In this document: positions 17,003-26,972 of the stretch, in pieces
How the letters are laid out: each line of letters opens with the position of its first letter
How positions within the stretch are numbered: position 1 is the stretch's first letter
Source: Alphaproteobacteria bacterium
GTDB taxonomy: Bacteria > Pseudomonadota > Alphaproteobacteria > Rhizobiales > Rhizobiaceae
Assembly: GCA_024742485.1 (NCBI GenBank)
Contig: JANSYK010000001.1
Span: 1,488,001 to 1,552,000 of the forward strand
Length of the DNA: 64,000 nt
Direction: 5' to 3'
Made by a program: the position numbers and the translations under genes
The notes under the pieces: generated by a model
Told to the model about the DNA's origin: nothing
What the model saw: only the letters and a program-made list of their open reading frames with translations
Databases searched by the model: none

Positions 17003-17539
17003 ATGTTGCTCGACCTGCCGACGGCGGCCCGCTACAACGCCTGGGCAAACAATCGAATCTACAATGCCCTGCAGGGTATGTCCGATGCTGACCGCCGGCG
17101 CGACCGCAGAGCATTTTTCGGATCCATCCACAATACGATGAACCACATTCTTCTCGCCGACCTCATATATCGAGAGCGACTGGAGAAGAAGCCCACGACA
17201 TATACCAGCCTGGATCAGATCTTGTTCGAGGATTTCGATGCGCTTGAGGAAGCCCATCGCACCAATGATGACTGGTATGCAGCGTTTTGCGAAGCACTGG
17301 ACCCAGCTGAACTTGAAAACGATCTGTCTTTCACTGCGGTCGGAATGGACGAGGATGAGTACTTTTCTCTTCCGCTTCGGTTGTGCCTGACCAATCTTTT
17401 TCAGCACCAGATCCATCATCGCGGACAGGTCCATCACATGATAAGCCATGCCGAGATCGATCCGCCCCCGGTTGACGTGGTGAAATTCGGCCGCGGTGAT
17501 ATCGACGAATGGACCGCCCGACCCGGTGGAGCCGCCTGA
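17003..17539 (+). CDS. DinB-like metal-dependent protein
   Basis: A 178-residue four-helix-bundle protein of the DinB/YfiT superfamily. The likely metal ligands are the His of SIHNTMNHILLAD (about residue 50) and the pair in FQHQIHHRGQVHHM (about residues 133-143). The superfamily contains thiol-dependent transferases and maleylpyruvate isomerases. The stop overlaps the next gene's ATG as TGATG. With the flavin monooxygenase it may act on an oxidised intermediate; this is inference. Confidence 0.85.
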   Translation: MLLDLPTAARYNAWANNRIYNALQGMSDADRRRDRRAFFGSIHNTMNHILLADLIYRERLEKKPTTYTSLDQILFEDFDALEEAHRTNDDWYAAFCEALDPAELENDLSFTAVGMDEDEYFSLPLRLCLTNLFQHQIHHRGQVHHMISHAEIDPPPVDVVKFGRGDIDEWTARPGGAA

Positions 17540-18810
17540 TGCACGAACACCACAATGTTGTGATTGTGGGTGCCGGGCAAGGCGGATTGTCCGTCAGCTA
17601 TTATCTGACCAAGAATGCAGTTCCTCACATATTGCTTGACCGGGGGGGAGTCGCGCATGCCTGGAAGGCACATCGCTGGGATTCCTTTTGCCTTGTTACG
17701 CCCAATTGGTCTGTCGACTTGCCAGGTCTTCCCTACTCCGGCCCGGATCCATCGGGCTTCATGCCACGCGACGAATTCGTTGCCTATATGCAGCGATGGG
17801 CCGACGGGTTCGGGGCGCCCGTGCGCGCTGGCGTCGAGGTTCAAAGGATCGGGCCGCATGGCAACAGATTCGAGCTGTTGACCAACAATGGAACCATCAC
17901 TGCAAACGCCGTCATTGTGGCAACGGCAACCTATCAGCACCCGCGTATTCCAAAGGTCGCTTCAGGGATACCCTCGTCGATCCATCAAGTACACGCGGAA
18001 GACTACAAGAGCCCGGAACAGTGCCCGGAGGGTGCGGTTCTGATAGTCGGTTCGGGGCAAACCGGTTGCCAGTTGGTGGAGGACATGCTTCGCGCCGGCA
18101 GACCGGTTTACCTGTGTGTCGGTCGCACCGGTCGTCTGCCGCGGCGCTATCGCGGCAGGGACTGTCTCGAATGGCAGCGTGACATGGGGCTGCTCGACCG
18201 CACGCCCGACATGCTGGAGAGCCCCGCCGAACGGTTTTTGGGCGATCCACACTTGACCGGTCGAGATGGCGGGGGGACGGTCAGTCTTCATGACTATGCC
18301 AAACGCGGGGTCCACCTCCTGGGGCGCCTGGAGGGCGTCGACGGAAACACAATGCGGTTTGGAGACAATTTGCAGGATGATATGCGATATGCGGACGAGT
18401 TTTCCGACGATCTGATGCGTCGGATCGACGACCACATCGCCGCCGCGCAGATCAATGCTCCACCGCCAACGGATGCCGAACTTGCCGGTGGCCCCGAGGC
18501 CGCCGAATGGTCAGTCGAAACTGTCGACAAGCTGACATTTTCAGCAGCCGGAATTCGAACCGTGATCTGGGCAACCGGCTTTACCTATGATTTTTCATGG
18601 ATCGATTATCCGGTGACCGACGAGATGGGGTATCCGGTGACACAGGACGGCGCGACCGAAATTGATGGCCTCTATTTCTGCGGCCTCAATTGGATGACAA
18701 AGCGCAAATCCGGGATCCTCTACGGTGTGAAGGACGATGCGGAAAACGTGGCCAGATTGGTGCAAAGACAATTAAGCGAAGACGGCGTCGTCGCGGGGGG
18801 CGTTGTCTGA
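17539..18810 (+). CDS. Flavin-containing monooxygenase-type NAD(P)/FAD oxidoreductase
   Basis: A 423-residue flavoprotein with two dinucleotide-binding motifs: VVIVGAGQGGLSVSYYL at the N-terminus for FAD, and VLIVGSGQTGCQLVED near residue 170 for NADPH. The C-terminal VIWATGFTYDFSWID is the ATGY-like block of flavin monooxygenases. The FMO fingerprint FxGxxxHxxxY is replaced by SSIHQVHAEDYKSP. It probably oxygenates an N- or S-containing small molecule. ATG at 17539 gives 1-bp overlap with the DinB-like gene, and its own stop overlaps HyuA in the same way. Confidence 0.87.
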   Translation: MHEHHNVVIVGAGQGGLSVSYYLTKNAVPHILLDRGGVAHAWKAHRWDSFCLVTPNWSVDLPGLPYSGPDPSGFMPRDEFVAYMQRWADGFGAPVRAGVEVQRIGPHGNRFELLTNNGTITANAVIVATATYQHPRIPKVASGIPSSIHQVHAEDYKSPEQCPEGAVLIVGSGQTGCQLVEDMLRAGRPVYLCVGRTGRLPRRYRGRDCLEWQRDMGLLDRTPDMLESPAERFLGDPHLTGRDGGGTVSLHDYAKRGVHLLGRLEGVDGNTMRFGDNLQDDMRYADEFSDDLMRRIDDHIAAAQINAPPPTDAELAGGPEAAEWSVETVDKLTFSAAGIRTVIWATGFTYDFSWIDYPVTDEMGYPVTQDGATEIDGLYFCGLNWMTKRKSGILYGVKDDAENVARLVQRQLSEDGVVAGGVV

Positions 18811-20849
18811 TGTATATCGGAGTGGATGTTGGCGGAACCTTCACGGATATTGCTGTCAATCGGGACGATGGCAGCAGCCTGATCCTGTACAAGTTGCCGT
18901 CAACGCCTGATGCCCCCGAACAGGCGATCATCCATGGCCTGCAGCAGATTCTGACTGACAATGATTTGTCGGCGAACAAGGTAACCCGGCTGGCACATGG
19001 CACCACGGTCGGCACCAACGCGCTTATCCAGCGCAAATGCGGCAAGGTTGCCTTGGTAACGTCCGAGGGTTTCCGCGACCTGTTGGAGATCGGGCGTCAA
19101 ACCCGTCCAACGGTTTATGACATGCACCGTGACTATCCTCAGCCGCTGGTTGACCGATCCCTGCGGCACGAAGTCCCGCAGCGACGCCTGGCGGACGGGT
19201 CCTCCCATGTAACACTTGACCGGGAAGCGGTGATCCGGACGGCGGCTACGCTGGCGTCACAGAATGTCGATTGTGTCGTCGTATGCTTCCTGCATTCCTA
19301 CGCCTATCCGCAGGATGAAGACGAAACAGCAGCCATCTTGAAGGACAATCTGCCGGCTCATGTGACAGTTCTGACGTCGTCATCGGTCTATCCGGAATTT
19401 CGCGAATATGAGCGTTTCTCAACCGCCGTTCTCAACGCTGCGCTGATCACGATCATTGGCTCCTACCTTGATCGCCTGACATCGCGTGTATCGGATTTGG
19501 GCATTGGTCCCGAGGTGAAAATCAGTCAGAGTTCGGGCGGGCTGATGTCCGTACGCATGGCGCGACGATTCCCGGTCCGGGCATCGTTGTCCGGCCCAGC
19601 GGCCGGTGTTCAGGGTGCCCTGCGCCGAGCCCAGGCAGCCGGCTATCGGAACATCATCACTCTCGACGTCGGCGGTACCAGCGCTGATGTGTCGCTGTTG
19701 CTTGACGGACAACCGGTGGAGGTCAATGAGCGTGACCTGGCCGGATTTCCCATTCGAATCCCGGCATTGGATGTGAATGCCGTTGGGGCCGGAGGTGGCT
19801 CGATCGCCTGGATCGCGACGGATGGGCTATTGAAAGTCGGGCCGCAAAGCGCTGGTGCTCATCCCGGCCCCGCCTGCTACGGCGCCGGGGGCGAAAGCGC
19901 AACGGTCACAGACGCCAATGTTCTGCTCGGCCGGCTCAACGACCAGGTGCTGCTGGGCGGACGCATGCCGATTCGCAAGGACCTGGCGCACAGCGCCGTT
20001 GAATCCCTGGCCGGGCCGTTGAACGTTTCCATCGACGAAGCGGCCCTCGGGATCGTCAAGGTTGCGTGCGCCACAATGGTCAAGGCCATACGATCCGTCT
20101 CGGTTGAACGCGGCCATGATCCACGAGACTTTGCACTCTTTGTCTATGGCGGTGCCGGTGCGTTGCACGCCATCGATGTGGCGCGCGATCTTGGCATAAC
20201 GAATGTGATCGTTCCGCCCTCGCCCGGGATTCTGTGTGCAGAGGGTGCAATGAACGCGGCCCTGTCGACCGAATTCGTGTCGACCACGCTCAATCGGCTG
20301 GCGCCCGGTCAGTTGTCCGACATGCGTCAGGCCTGTATCGAACTGGATGCGAAGGCACAAAGCTGGTTCAACGATGAGAAGGTCCCCGAGCGGCAGCAGA
20401 TCAGGCGCTGGGCATTTGGGGTGCGCTATATCGGCCAGAACTATGAAATCTCCCTGCCCGTTGACGTGACGCTTGACGATGCTGCACTGATTGAAAGTGT
20501 CAGCACAGCCTTTCATCGGGCCCACGAAGCCAATTATGGCTTTGCGTCGAAAACCGAACCCATTCAGATCGTGAATGTCGCTTTGAAGGCCATGGGCGAT
20601 CTTGATCGTCCGGAACTGCCGCTGCTGCCCGCGGGTATGCCGCCGGAACCGGTGGAGCACCGATCAACCATGTTCTCGCAGGACTGCCGCGAAAAGACAC
20701 CGGTTTTTGATCGCGACAGTCTCGTTTCCGGTCAATTGCTGCATGGACCGGCGATTGTTGAACAGATGGATACCACAGTCCTGATTTTTCCCGACGACAC
20801 ATGCAGGGTGGATGATTGGGGCAATCTCGTCATCACGCTCGCGGAGTAA
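18810..20849 (+). CDS. hyuA: Hydantoinase/oxoprolinase family protein, subunit A (HyuA)
   Basis: The 679-residue protein has the sugar-kinase-like ATP site YIGVDVGGTFTDIAV at the N-terminus and ITLDVGGTSADVSLL near residue 290, with ERGHDPRDFALFVYGGAGA further on. With subunit B it carries out ATP-dependent opening of 5-membered cyclic amides: N-methylhydantoin, hydantoin or 5-oxoproline. The ATG at 18810 overlaps the monooxygenase stop as TGATG, so an upstream start at 18690 is rejected. HyuA/HyuB plus a carbamoyl-hydrolase-like enzyme is the layout of the creatinine/N-methylhydantoin route. Confidence 0.92.
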   Translation: MYIGVDVGGTFTDIAVNRDDGSSLILYKLPSTPDAPEQAIIHGLQQILTDNDLSANKVTRLAHGTTVGTNALIQRKCGKVALVTSEGFRDLLEIGRQTRPTVYDMHRDYPQPLVDRSLRHEVPQRRLADGSSHVTLDREAVIRTAATLASQNVDCVVVCFLHSYAYPQDEDETAAILKDNLPAHVTVLTSSSVYPEFREYERFSTAVLNAALITIIGSYLDRLTSRVSDLGIGPEVKISQSSGGLMSVRMARRFPVRASLSGPAAGVQGALRRAQAAGYRNIITLDVGGTSADVSLLLDGQPVEVNERDLAGFPIRIPALDVNAVGAGGGSIAWIATDGLLKVGPQSAGAHPGPACYGAGGESATVTDANVLLGRLNDQVLLGGRMPIRKDLAHSAVESLAGPLNVSIDEAALGIVKVACATMVKAIRSVSVERGHDPRDFALFVYGGAGALHAIDVARDLGITNVIVPPSPGILCAEGAMNAALSTEFVSTTLNRLAPGQLSDMRQACIELDAKAQSWFNDEKVPERQQIRRWAFGVRYIGQNYEISLPVDVTLDDAALIESVSTAFHRAHEANYGFASKTEPIQIVNVALKAMGDLDRPELPLLPAGMPPEPVEHRSTMFSQDCREKTPVFDRDSLVSGQLLHGPAIVEQMDTTVLIFPDDTCRVDDWGNLVITLAE

Positions 20850-20853
20850 GGCC

Positions 20854-22533
20854 ATGACCATTTCGCCCATCGACGCCGAACTGTTGCGCAACGCCATGGC
20901 CAGCGTTGCTGACGAAATGTACATCGCGTTGATGAAAAGTGCCTATTCGACCAACATAAAGGAGCGGAAAGATCATTCGACCGCACTGTTCGACAGCGAT
21001 GGCCGCGTGGTTGTTCAGGGTGAAAGCATGCCTCTCCACCTTGCCTCCATGCTGGGTCTTGTGGAGGTGGTTCTGGAAAAATATGGCAAGCAGGGCGTAA
21101 GGCCCGGCGATATGTTCCTGTCCAACGATCCCTATGTTGGTCGTGGCTCCCATCTGCCTGACGTTGCCATCGCCGCACCGATTTTTTGCGATGGCGAGCT
21201 GGTGATGTTCGCCTGCAACATTGCCCATCATGCCGACATCGGCGGAATGTCTCCCGGCTCCATGGCCGGCGGAATGACCGAGATTTATCAGGAGGGGCTG
21301 CGGATTCCGCCCATTCGCCTCTTCGATCAGGGTGAACTGGTACAGGATGTGATGGATCTGATCCTCCTGAACGTCCGGGTTCCGGAAGAACGGCTTGGCG
21401 ACTACAACGCCCAGATTGCCGCCAATCAGCTTGGCTTGCGCCGCTGCTCCTCACTCATCGAGAAATGGGGCAAGGACAGGATCACCGAGGGTTGCGATGC
21501 CATTATCGAGGCGGTCGCGCGCCGCACGCGGGTCGCGATAAGGGATCTTGCCGACGGTACCTATGAATTCGAGGATGTCGTCGATGATGACGGTGTCTCG
21601 CGAAACAATATCAAGATCAAGGTATCAATCACCGTGAACGGCGATGAAATCGAATTCGATTTTGATGGGACCGACCCGCAGGTCGAGGGAAACAACAACG
21701 TGACGATGGCCGGTCTGCAGGCCTCTTGCCTTTATTGCCTGAAGGTGCTGCTTGATCCCGATTGTCCGCAAAACCATGGCATGCTTGATCCCGTCACCAT
21801 CAGGGCGCCCGAGGGCAGCATCGTCAATGCAACTTTCCCGGCCGCATCCGCTGCCCGCGCGCAGACAGCGCAACGGATTGTCGATGTGATATTCGGCGCC
21901 TTGGCCCCGGCCTATCCTGACAGGATCATTGCCGCGGGAACCGGAGCGAACACATCCGCTGCTTTCTTCGGACGCGGTGCTGACGGAAAATATTATGTCT
22001 ATCTTGAAACACTGGGCGGTGGTGCGGGCGGCCGGTCCTATCAGGACGGTACCGATGGCGTTCAGGTTCATATGACCAACACGTCGAACCTGCCGATCGA
22101 AGCATTGGAAACTGAATATCCATTGATGATCGAACGCTACGAATATGTCAGAGATTCCGGTGGTGCCGGCAAGTTTCGCGGTGGGCTCGGACTTCGTCGC
22201 GATTATCGGCCAATAGGCCACGAAACAACCTTTTCAGGCCAGGGTGAGCGTTTCGTCAACAAGCCGTGGGGGATTTTCGGGGGTCAGCCCGGTGCAACCG
22301 GCAGATTTGCCCTGTTGCATGATGACGGCAAAACACAGCGCCTCGCAAACAAACCTTCAGCGTTGCGGGTTGGCCCCTCGGCTCAAATTAGTGTAATCAC
22401 CGCTGGAGGCGGCGGATTCGAGGACCCTGCACAACGCAAGATTGAGCACTTGAAATCCGACGTCGGCAGCGACAAATTCAGCAAAGAATTTGTGACGGAT
22501 CAATATCCGTGTGGTTCCCATGAGCTGGAGTGA
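20854..22533 (+). CDS. hyuB: Hydantoinase/oxoprolinase family protein, subunit B (HyuB)
   Basis: A 559-residue HyuB-family protein. It has the family blocks SAYSTNIKERKDHSTALFD near the start, DMFLSNDPYVGRGSHLPDV near residue 100, HHADIGGMSPGSM near residue 130, and the C-terminal GGAGKFRGGLGLRRDY. It partners HyuA in the ATP-dependent cyclic amidase. ATG at 20854 lies 4 bp after the hyuA stop behind GGAGTAAGG. Acetone carboxylase and acetophenone carboxylase subunits are distant relatives, but no third subunit is present here. Confidence 0.92.
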   Translation: MTISPIDAELLRNAMASVADEMYIALMKSAYSTNIKERKDHSTALFDSDGRVVVQGESMPLHLASMLGLVEVVLEKYGKQGVRPGDMFLSNDPYVGRGSHLPDVAIAAPIFCDGELVMFACNIAHHADIGGMSPGSMAGGMTEIYQEGLRIPPIRLFDQGELVQDVMDLILLNVRVPEERLGDYNAQIAANQLGLRRCSSLIEKWGKDRITEGCDAIIEAVARRTRVAIRDLADGTYEFEDVVDDDGVSRNNIKIKVSITVNGDEIEFDFDGTDPQVEGNNNVTMAGLQASCLYCLKVLLDPDCPQNHGMLDPVTIRAPEGSIVNATFPAASAARAQTAQRIVDVIFGALAPAYPDRIIAAGTGANTSAAFFGRGADGKYYVYLETLGGGAGGRSYQDGTDGVQVHMTNTSNLPIEALETEYPLMIERYEYVRDSGGAGKFRGGLGLRRDYRPIGHETTFSGQGERFVNKPWGIFGGQPGATGRFALLHDDGKTQRLANKPSALRVGPSAQISVITAGGGGFEDPAQRKIEHLKSDVGSDKFSKEFVTDQYPCGSHELE

Positions 22534-22557
22534 CCAGCCGCGTGCATAGAGAGACAC

Positions 22558-23343
22558 ATGGTCATCGAAATCGAAGATCGCCCCACCATTAGACAGATCG
22601 CACCGAAGGGTAAGTCCGGTGCGGGCAAAATGTCGCTGACTGACGCGGCATCGAAATTGCTCAGAGATCACATCATCGACCTCACTTTGGCACCGGGTGA
22701 ACGGATCGATGAAAAGGTGCTGTTAAAGAAATTCGCTTTGAGCCGCACGCCCGTACGCGAAGCCCTGAACAGATTAAGTGCGGAAGGCCTTGTCGAAGTC
22801 CGGAGCAATCATGGCGCCTATGTTGCTTCGATGAGCCTGAAACACACGATGGATCTTCTGTCAGCCTACGTGCTTTGTGAACGCATGGTGGCATCCATGA
22901 GCAATTTGGGCGACCCTGATCTCGCTTCCGATCTGACGCAAATCCAGAACCGCTATGAGCGTGTTGCCGAAAGGCGCGATCTGCTGAAGATCACGGAACT
23001 CAACAGCGTGTTTCACGCTCGGGTTGCTGCAACCACCGGCAATCAGTTTGTCATTCAATATGCTGCGGATTTGCACAATCTGGCCAGACGCGTTTCCTTT
23101 TTTGTTTATCAGAAGGAAAAGGACCAGGCGCAGGATTTCGATTTTCAGCGTCAGAGGATCAACAGCCAGCACCACGACATCATTGACGCAGTGCGGCGCC
23201 ACGACCGAAACGCTTTCATAGAGATTTCCACTGATCACGCCAAAGTTTTCCGGGAACGTCTATGTGCGATTATCGGAGACAACAATGACGACGAGATCGA
23301 TTTTGCGTCCGTTCTGGAGAGTCCGTCGCGAAGCACCAGTTAG
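22558..23343 (+). CDS. GntR-family transcriptional regulator (FCD type)
   Basis: A 261-residue regulator. The winged helix occupies about residues 27-95 (KFALSRTPVREALNRLSAEG is the recognition segment), and an FCD ligand-binding domain of helices follows to about 245. It is the last gene of the operon that starts at 16649, so it controls its own synthesis if it binds site C. I infer that it is the regulator of the whole amide/hydantoin cluster and binds sites A, B and C, probably released by a pathway intermediate. Confidence 0.9.
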   Translation: MVIEIEDRPTIRQIAPKGKSGAGKMSLTDAASKLLRDHIIDLTLAPGERIDEKVLLKKFALSRTPVREALNRLSAEGLVEVRSNHGAYVASMSLKHTMDLLSAYVLCERMVASMSNLGDPDLASDLTQIQNRYERVAERRDLLKITELNSVFHARVAATTGNQFVIQYAADLHNLARRVSFFVYQKEKDQAQDFDFQRQRINSQHHDIIDAVRRHDRNAFIEISTDHAKVFRERLCAIIGDNNDDEIDFASVLESPSRSTS

Positions 23344-23409
23344 GTGACTTCGTTTCACCGGCCCTGCATATCCATTGCTCTTTCATGCCTGGACCGATAC
23401 TGAGGGTTC

Positions 23410-24207
23410 ATGAACGCGTTTTGGGTGCTTCAAACGATTGCATTCTGCATGGCCTTCATTGTGGGTCAGGCCACACCGGCTGCGGCCGGATCCTCTGATC
23501 TGCCTGAGGGCTTCGTCCATCTTCGCACCGTCGATCCGACAATCCTGCAGGACATGCGCTACTACGGTGCCCACAATTTCCTCGGACGCCCGGTCGTCGG
23601 ATATGAGGCGCCCGAATGCGTCCTGACAACACCTGCCGCCGAGCAGTTGGCAGAGGTGCAGAAAAATCTGTTGAAACGCAACCTGTCCCTGAAAGTCTAT
23701 GATTGTTATCGCCCAGCGCGCGCGGTCGCCGATTTCGTGAAATGGGCGAAGGATCTGGACGACACCAAAACCAAGACCGAATTCTATCCGACGGTGGACA
23801 AGGACCGGCTGTTCGAACTCGGCTACATCGCCGAGCGGTCCGGCCATTCAAGAGGATCGACCGTCGACCTGGCCATCGTCAGGTTGCCGGCCGCACAGCA
23901 ACCCGCCTTCGATCCATCGCGCCAGCAGGCCTGTTTCAATCCCCTCGAAGCACGTTATCGCGACAACAGCCTTGATTTCGGCACAGGCTTTGACTGCTTC
24001 GATGAATTGAGCCACACGGAAAACAGACAGGTCAACGCGACCGCGCGGGACAACAGGGCCATGCTGGTCGATGAGATGAAAGCGGCTGGCTTTCAAAATT
24101 ATGACCGGGAATGGTGGCACTTCACACTTGCCGACGAGCCGTTTCCGAAGACCTATTTCGATTTCCCGATCCAGCCTGGAGCCGAAGCCCCGGCGAAAGA
24201 CCGGTAG
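23410..24207 (+). CDS. D-alanyl-D-alanine dipeptidase (M15D, VanX/DdpX type), secreted
   Basis: A 265-residue zinc peptidase with a Sec signal peptide of about 26 residues ending in PAAAG. The zinc site is SGHSRGSTVDL (His and Asp seven residues apart) plus His in EWWHF, with the Glu of that motif as catalytic base; this is the VanX arrangement. It splits D-Ala-D-Ala outside the cytoplasm. In E. coli ddpX lies with a dipeptide transporter; here a peptide ABC transporter is encoded 3 kb away, so it may help to scavenge wall peptides. Confidence 0.9.
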   Translation: MNAFWVLQTIAFCMAFIVGQATPAAAGSSDLPEGFVHLRTVDPTILQDMRYYGAHNFLGRPVVGYEAPECVLTTPAAEQLAEVQKNLLKRNLSLKVYDCYRPARAVADFVKWAKDLDDTKTKTEFYPTVDKDRLFELGYIAERSGHSRGSTVDLAIVRLPAAQQPAFDPSRQQACFNPLEARYRDNSLDFGTGFDCFDELSHTENRQVNATARDNRAMLVDEMKAAGFQNYDREWWHFTLADEPFPKTYFDFPIQPGAEAPAKDR

Positions 24208-24231
24208 ATCAGGTCGATCCAAACCCGTCGG

Positions 24232-26094
24232 TTAGAGCGACGGGCCATATCGTGTGGGGATCGTCAGGCAGACCCGTGTCCCGTTCGAAGAGGACGCGAT
24301 TTCCAGCGTCCCGCTCAGGGCTTTGGCCCGATTGGCCATGTTTTTCAACCCAAGACCGGTTGTGGTCGCCTGTTCAAACCCGCAACCGTCATCATCTATA
24401 TCGATACGCAGAAAATCTCCATCAGACCCGACGAGCGAGAAGCCGATGGTGACGTTTTTCGCACCCGAATGTCGGGACGCGTTTGTCGTCGCTTCCTGCA
24501 GGACGCGCAGGAGGTTCAACGCCGCAGACGGAGTCAGCCCTTCGATTGGCGGTATCTCCACCATTTGCCAATTGAGCGCAATGCCCTGCAATGCAAGCTG
24601 TTGCTCGGCCCGTTCGCGAAAGGTGCCCAGGATCCCGGTGATGTCGTCTTCGACACCCAGCGAATGGATCATTGTTCTGAGGTCTTCAAGCGCCGCGCGG
24701 GCCGATCCTTCGATGGCCTCCGGCCGCGATTCCCTGTTGGTGGCCATCGCAATGATCGACATCAGTTGACCACCCAGTCCGTCATGCACGTCGCGCATGA
24801 TACGCTGCCGTTCGTCATTGAGCGCCTGACGCCCCTCGAGCAATTGCCGTTGTGCATAGGTTTCGCGCAGCTGGGCTTCCTTTTGCTCGATCCGCTCCTC
24901 CAGCGTGCTGACAAGATCATCCACATGGTTCATGGACGCAATGAGCCGCCGAAAGAAGATGATGCTCATAGCCGGCAGGAGAAGGATGTAGACAATCCGA
25001 AAATGAAGGAAATTGCTGTTCGGCAGCACATTCGCAATGATCAGCGTGTCATGGATGGCCACGGCGCAGGCGCCCAGGACCGAGATCAGCAGGATAAGAC
25101 TGTCCCATTGCCTTTGCCAGAGCGCGGAGTGTACCAGCAGATAGACCACCCAACCGGACATCAGAAGGCTGAACGGGACAACAATGAACGTGTCGACAAG
25201 ATCGAATATCGGCTTGGGAAGTACGATATACGCAACGCTTGCCAGCGCCGGCAGCAACAGGAAGTAACGCGTTCTGAGCGGCAACGGCCGGTTGGCCAGA
25301 CTGGCGGTGAACAAAAGCCCCAGCACCGAAAGCCAGAAATTCACCACATAGCCCAGCAATGCAACCGTGTTCGACATGGCAATGGAACTTGGCATATAGA
25401 CCGGGATGCCATGCGCGCTGCTGAACACCAGCAAAATCGCTCCATAGAGTGCCGCCTGTTCGTTCCGCCGGCTGTACCACAGGACGAACAACAGCAAGGC
25501 CAGCAGCAACTGCCAGAACACAACCAGCACCGGAAGACGGACAGCACGCAAAAAATGCCACTCGAAACTGCTGCGCAACTGATCCGCCGGACCGACATAG
25601 ACATTGCTCAAAAATCCGACGAGCTTGCCACCGGGGACAAGTTCGATGTCAATTCCATTGACCCCTGATTTCAGCACGTTACGGGGAATCGGCGCAAAAA
25701 ACGGTACGCTTTGGTCAGCGATCAGCTCACCGCTGAGGAAGCCACCGGTGACGAGTTCGGCGTCGTTGACGGTGATCAACAACTGACCCGAATAGTTGGG
25801 AATATAGACTGCCCACCTGGTGCTTCCGTCTGGAGCGTCGAACTGCTGACGGTAAACTCCACTTTCCACCGGCCGTTCCGGAAACGATCTCCAATTGTCC
25901 GGCAGGGAAACAGCTTGCGCAGCATCTCCTGCGGCCTCCTGTTGGAACACCATGGTCTCGAGCGGTGCAACGCTATCCGGCAGCGGGAGTCTCTCGAGGA
26001 CCAGGAAGAACGTCACAATCGCAACCACCACCGCCCACAGGACGAGGAGAATTGGCTGATGCCACCGTGTTACGGATAGAGACGCCTGGTTCAA
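24232..26094 (-). CDS. Membrane sensor histidine kinase, NarL/DegS type
   Basis: 620 residues. One N-terminal helix (about 18-36) is followed by a periplasmic beta-rich sensor of about 160 residues and a seven-helix membrane block resembling 7TMR-DISM proteins. A coiled coil (LEERIEQKEAQLRETYAQ) leads to the HisKA_3 domain with His437 in IMRDVHDGLGGQL. The ATPase has the N box LQEATTNASRHSGA and G box GLGLKNMANRA. The frame starts with TTG at 26094, overlapping the response-regulator stop, so the pair is translated together. The signal is unknown; the neighbours suggest peptides or cell-wall fragments. Confidence 0.9.
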   Translation of the reverse strand: MNQASLSVTRWHQPILLVLWAVVVAIVTFFLVLERLPLPDSVAPLETMVFQQEAAGDAAQAVSLPDNWRSFPERPVESGVYRQQFDAPDGSTRWAVYIPNYSGQLLITVNDAELVTGGFLSGELIADQSVPFFAPIPRNVLKSGVNGIDIELVPGGKLVGFLSNVYVGPADQLRSSFEWHFLRAVRLPVLVVFWQLLLALLLFVLWYSRRNEQAALYGAILLVFSSAHGIPVYMPSSIAMSNTVALLGYVVNFWLSVLGLLFTASLANRPLPLRTRYFLLLPALASVAYIVLPKPIFDLVDTFIVVPFSLLMSGWVVYLLVHSALWQRQWDSLILLISVLGACAVAIHDTLIIANVLPNSNFLHFRIVYILLLPAMSIIFFRRLIASMNHVDDLVSTLEERIEQKEAQLRETYAQRQLLEGRQALNDERQRIMRDVHDGLGGQLMSIIAMATNRESRPEAIEGSARAALEDLRTMIHSLGVEDDITGILGTFRERAEQQLALQGIALNWQMVEIPPIEGLTPSAALNLLRVLQEATTNASRHSGAKNVTIGFSLVGSDGDFLRIDIDDDGCGFEQATTTGLGLKNMANRAKALSGTLEIASSSNGTRVCLTIPTRYGPSL

Positions 26095-26756
26095 GAGATA
26101 TTGATCAGTCCGCGCTGGATAGCCTCGAACACGGCTTCACTGCGCGAATTGACTTCGAGTTTCCGGTAGATGTTCTTGATATGAGATGGCACGGTTTTGC
26201 TTGAAATGCCGAGCTTTTCGGCAACGTCCTTGTAGGTGAACCCCTTTGCGATGCCCCACAGGATATCCATCTCACGCTCGGTCAGCAATTCCTTTGCGCT
26301 GTCGGTCTGATCCGTTTTTTGAACCACCTGAATGATGTAACGGGCAACGGAAGTCGAAATCGGCGACCGCCCTGAAATGAGTTGGCGGACAGAGTTGACG
26401 ATGTCGAGCGATCGTGAGTCCTTGAGCAGAAATCCGGAGGCTCCGGCTGCAATCGCCGTGACCACGCTCTGCTCATCCCCCAGAACCGATATGACCATGA
26501 TTTCCATGTCCGGAAGTTCTTTGCGCGCCATCCGGATCAAATCGAATCCATGCCCGTCGGGCAATTTCAGGTCGGTGATCAGGGCATCTGCCTTGAGGGT
26601 GGCGATGGCCTTTGCACCCTCCGCAAATGTTGAGCAGGCGGACAGGACAGCAATGTCCGTCTCCCCGGCGAAACTGCTCACGAGAAACTGGCGCATTGCA
26701 GGATCATCTTCAACAATGATCAGTCTGACCGCCTGATCGGCCGCTTTATCTGTCAT
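26091..26756 (-). CDS. NarL/LuxR-family response regulator
   Basis: A 221-residue response regulator. The receiver has the acidic pair in IVEDDPAM, phosphoacceptor Asp62 in ITDLKLPDG, and Lys in LLKDSRS. The C-terminal LuxR-type helix-turn-helix reads LTEREMDILWGIAKGFTYKD through SSKTVPSHIKNIYRKL. ATG at 26756 is chosen because the receiver begins 10 residues later; longer forms would add unrelated sequence. It is the first gene of the pair with the kinase. Its target could be the peptide transporter or the dipeptidase beside it. Confidence 0.92.
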   Translation of the reverse strand: MTDKAADQAVRLIIVEDDPAMRQFLVSSFAGETDIAVLSACSTFAEGAKAIATLKADALITDLKLPDGHGFDLIRMARKELPDMEIMVISVLGDEQSVVTAIAAGASGFLLKDSRSLDIVNSVRQLISGRSPISTSVARYIIQVVQKTDQTDSAKELLTEREMDILWGIAKGFTYKDVAEKLGISSKTVPSHIKNIYRKLEVNSRSEAVFEAIQRGLINIS

Positions 26757-26972
26757 ACTCTGTCCCAAGCCCACCCCCAAGCATGGCAACGGAAATCTCC
26801 CGCAGGTGCCTGCTGATTGCTTGATCGCGGACCTACTGAATTGCAATCCTAGCGCCGCCATGGCGTCGAAGCCATCCCATATCGATGGGATAGGCAGCCT
26901 TCGCTCCATCTTCAACGCACGCTCACCATCGCAACAAGCCCATGATGCGGCACTCGGCAATCCGTTGCTCAC

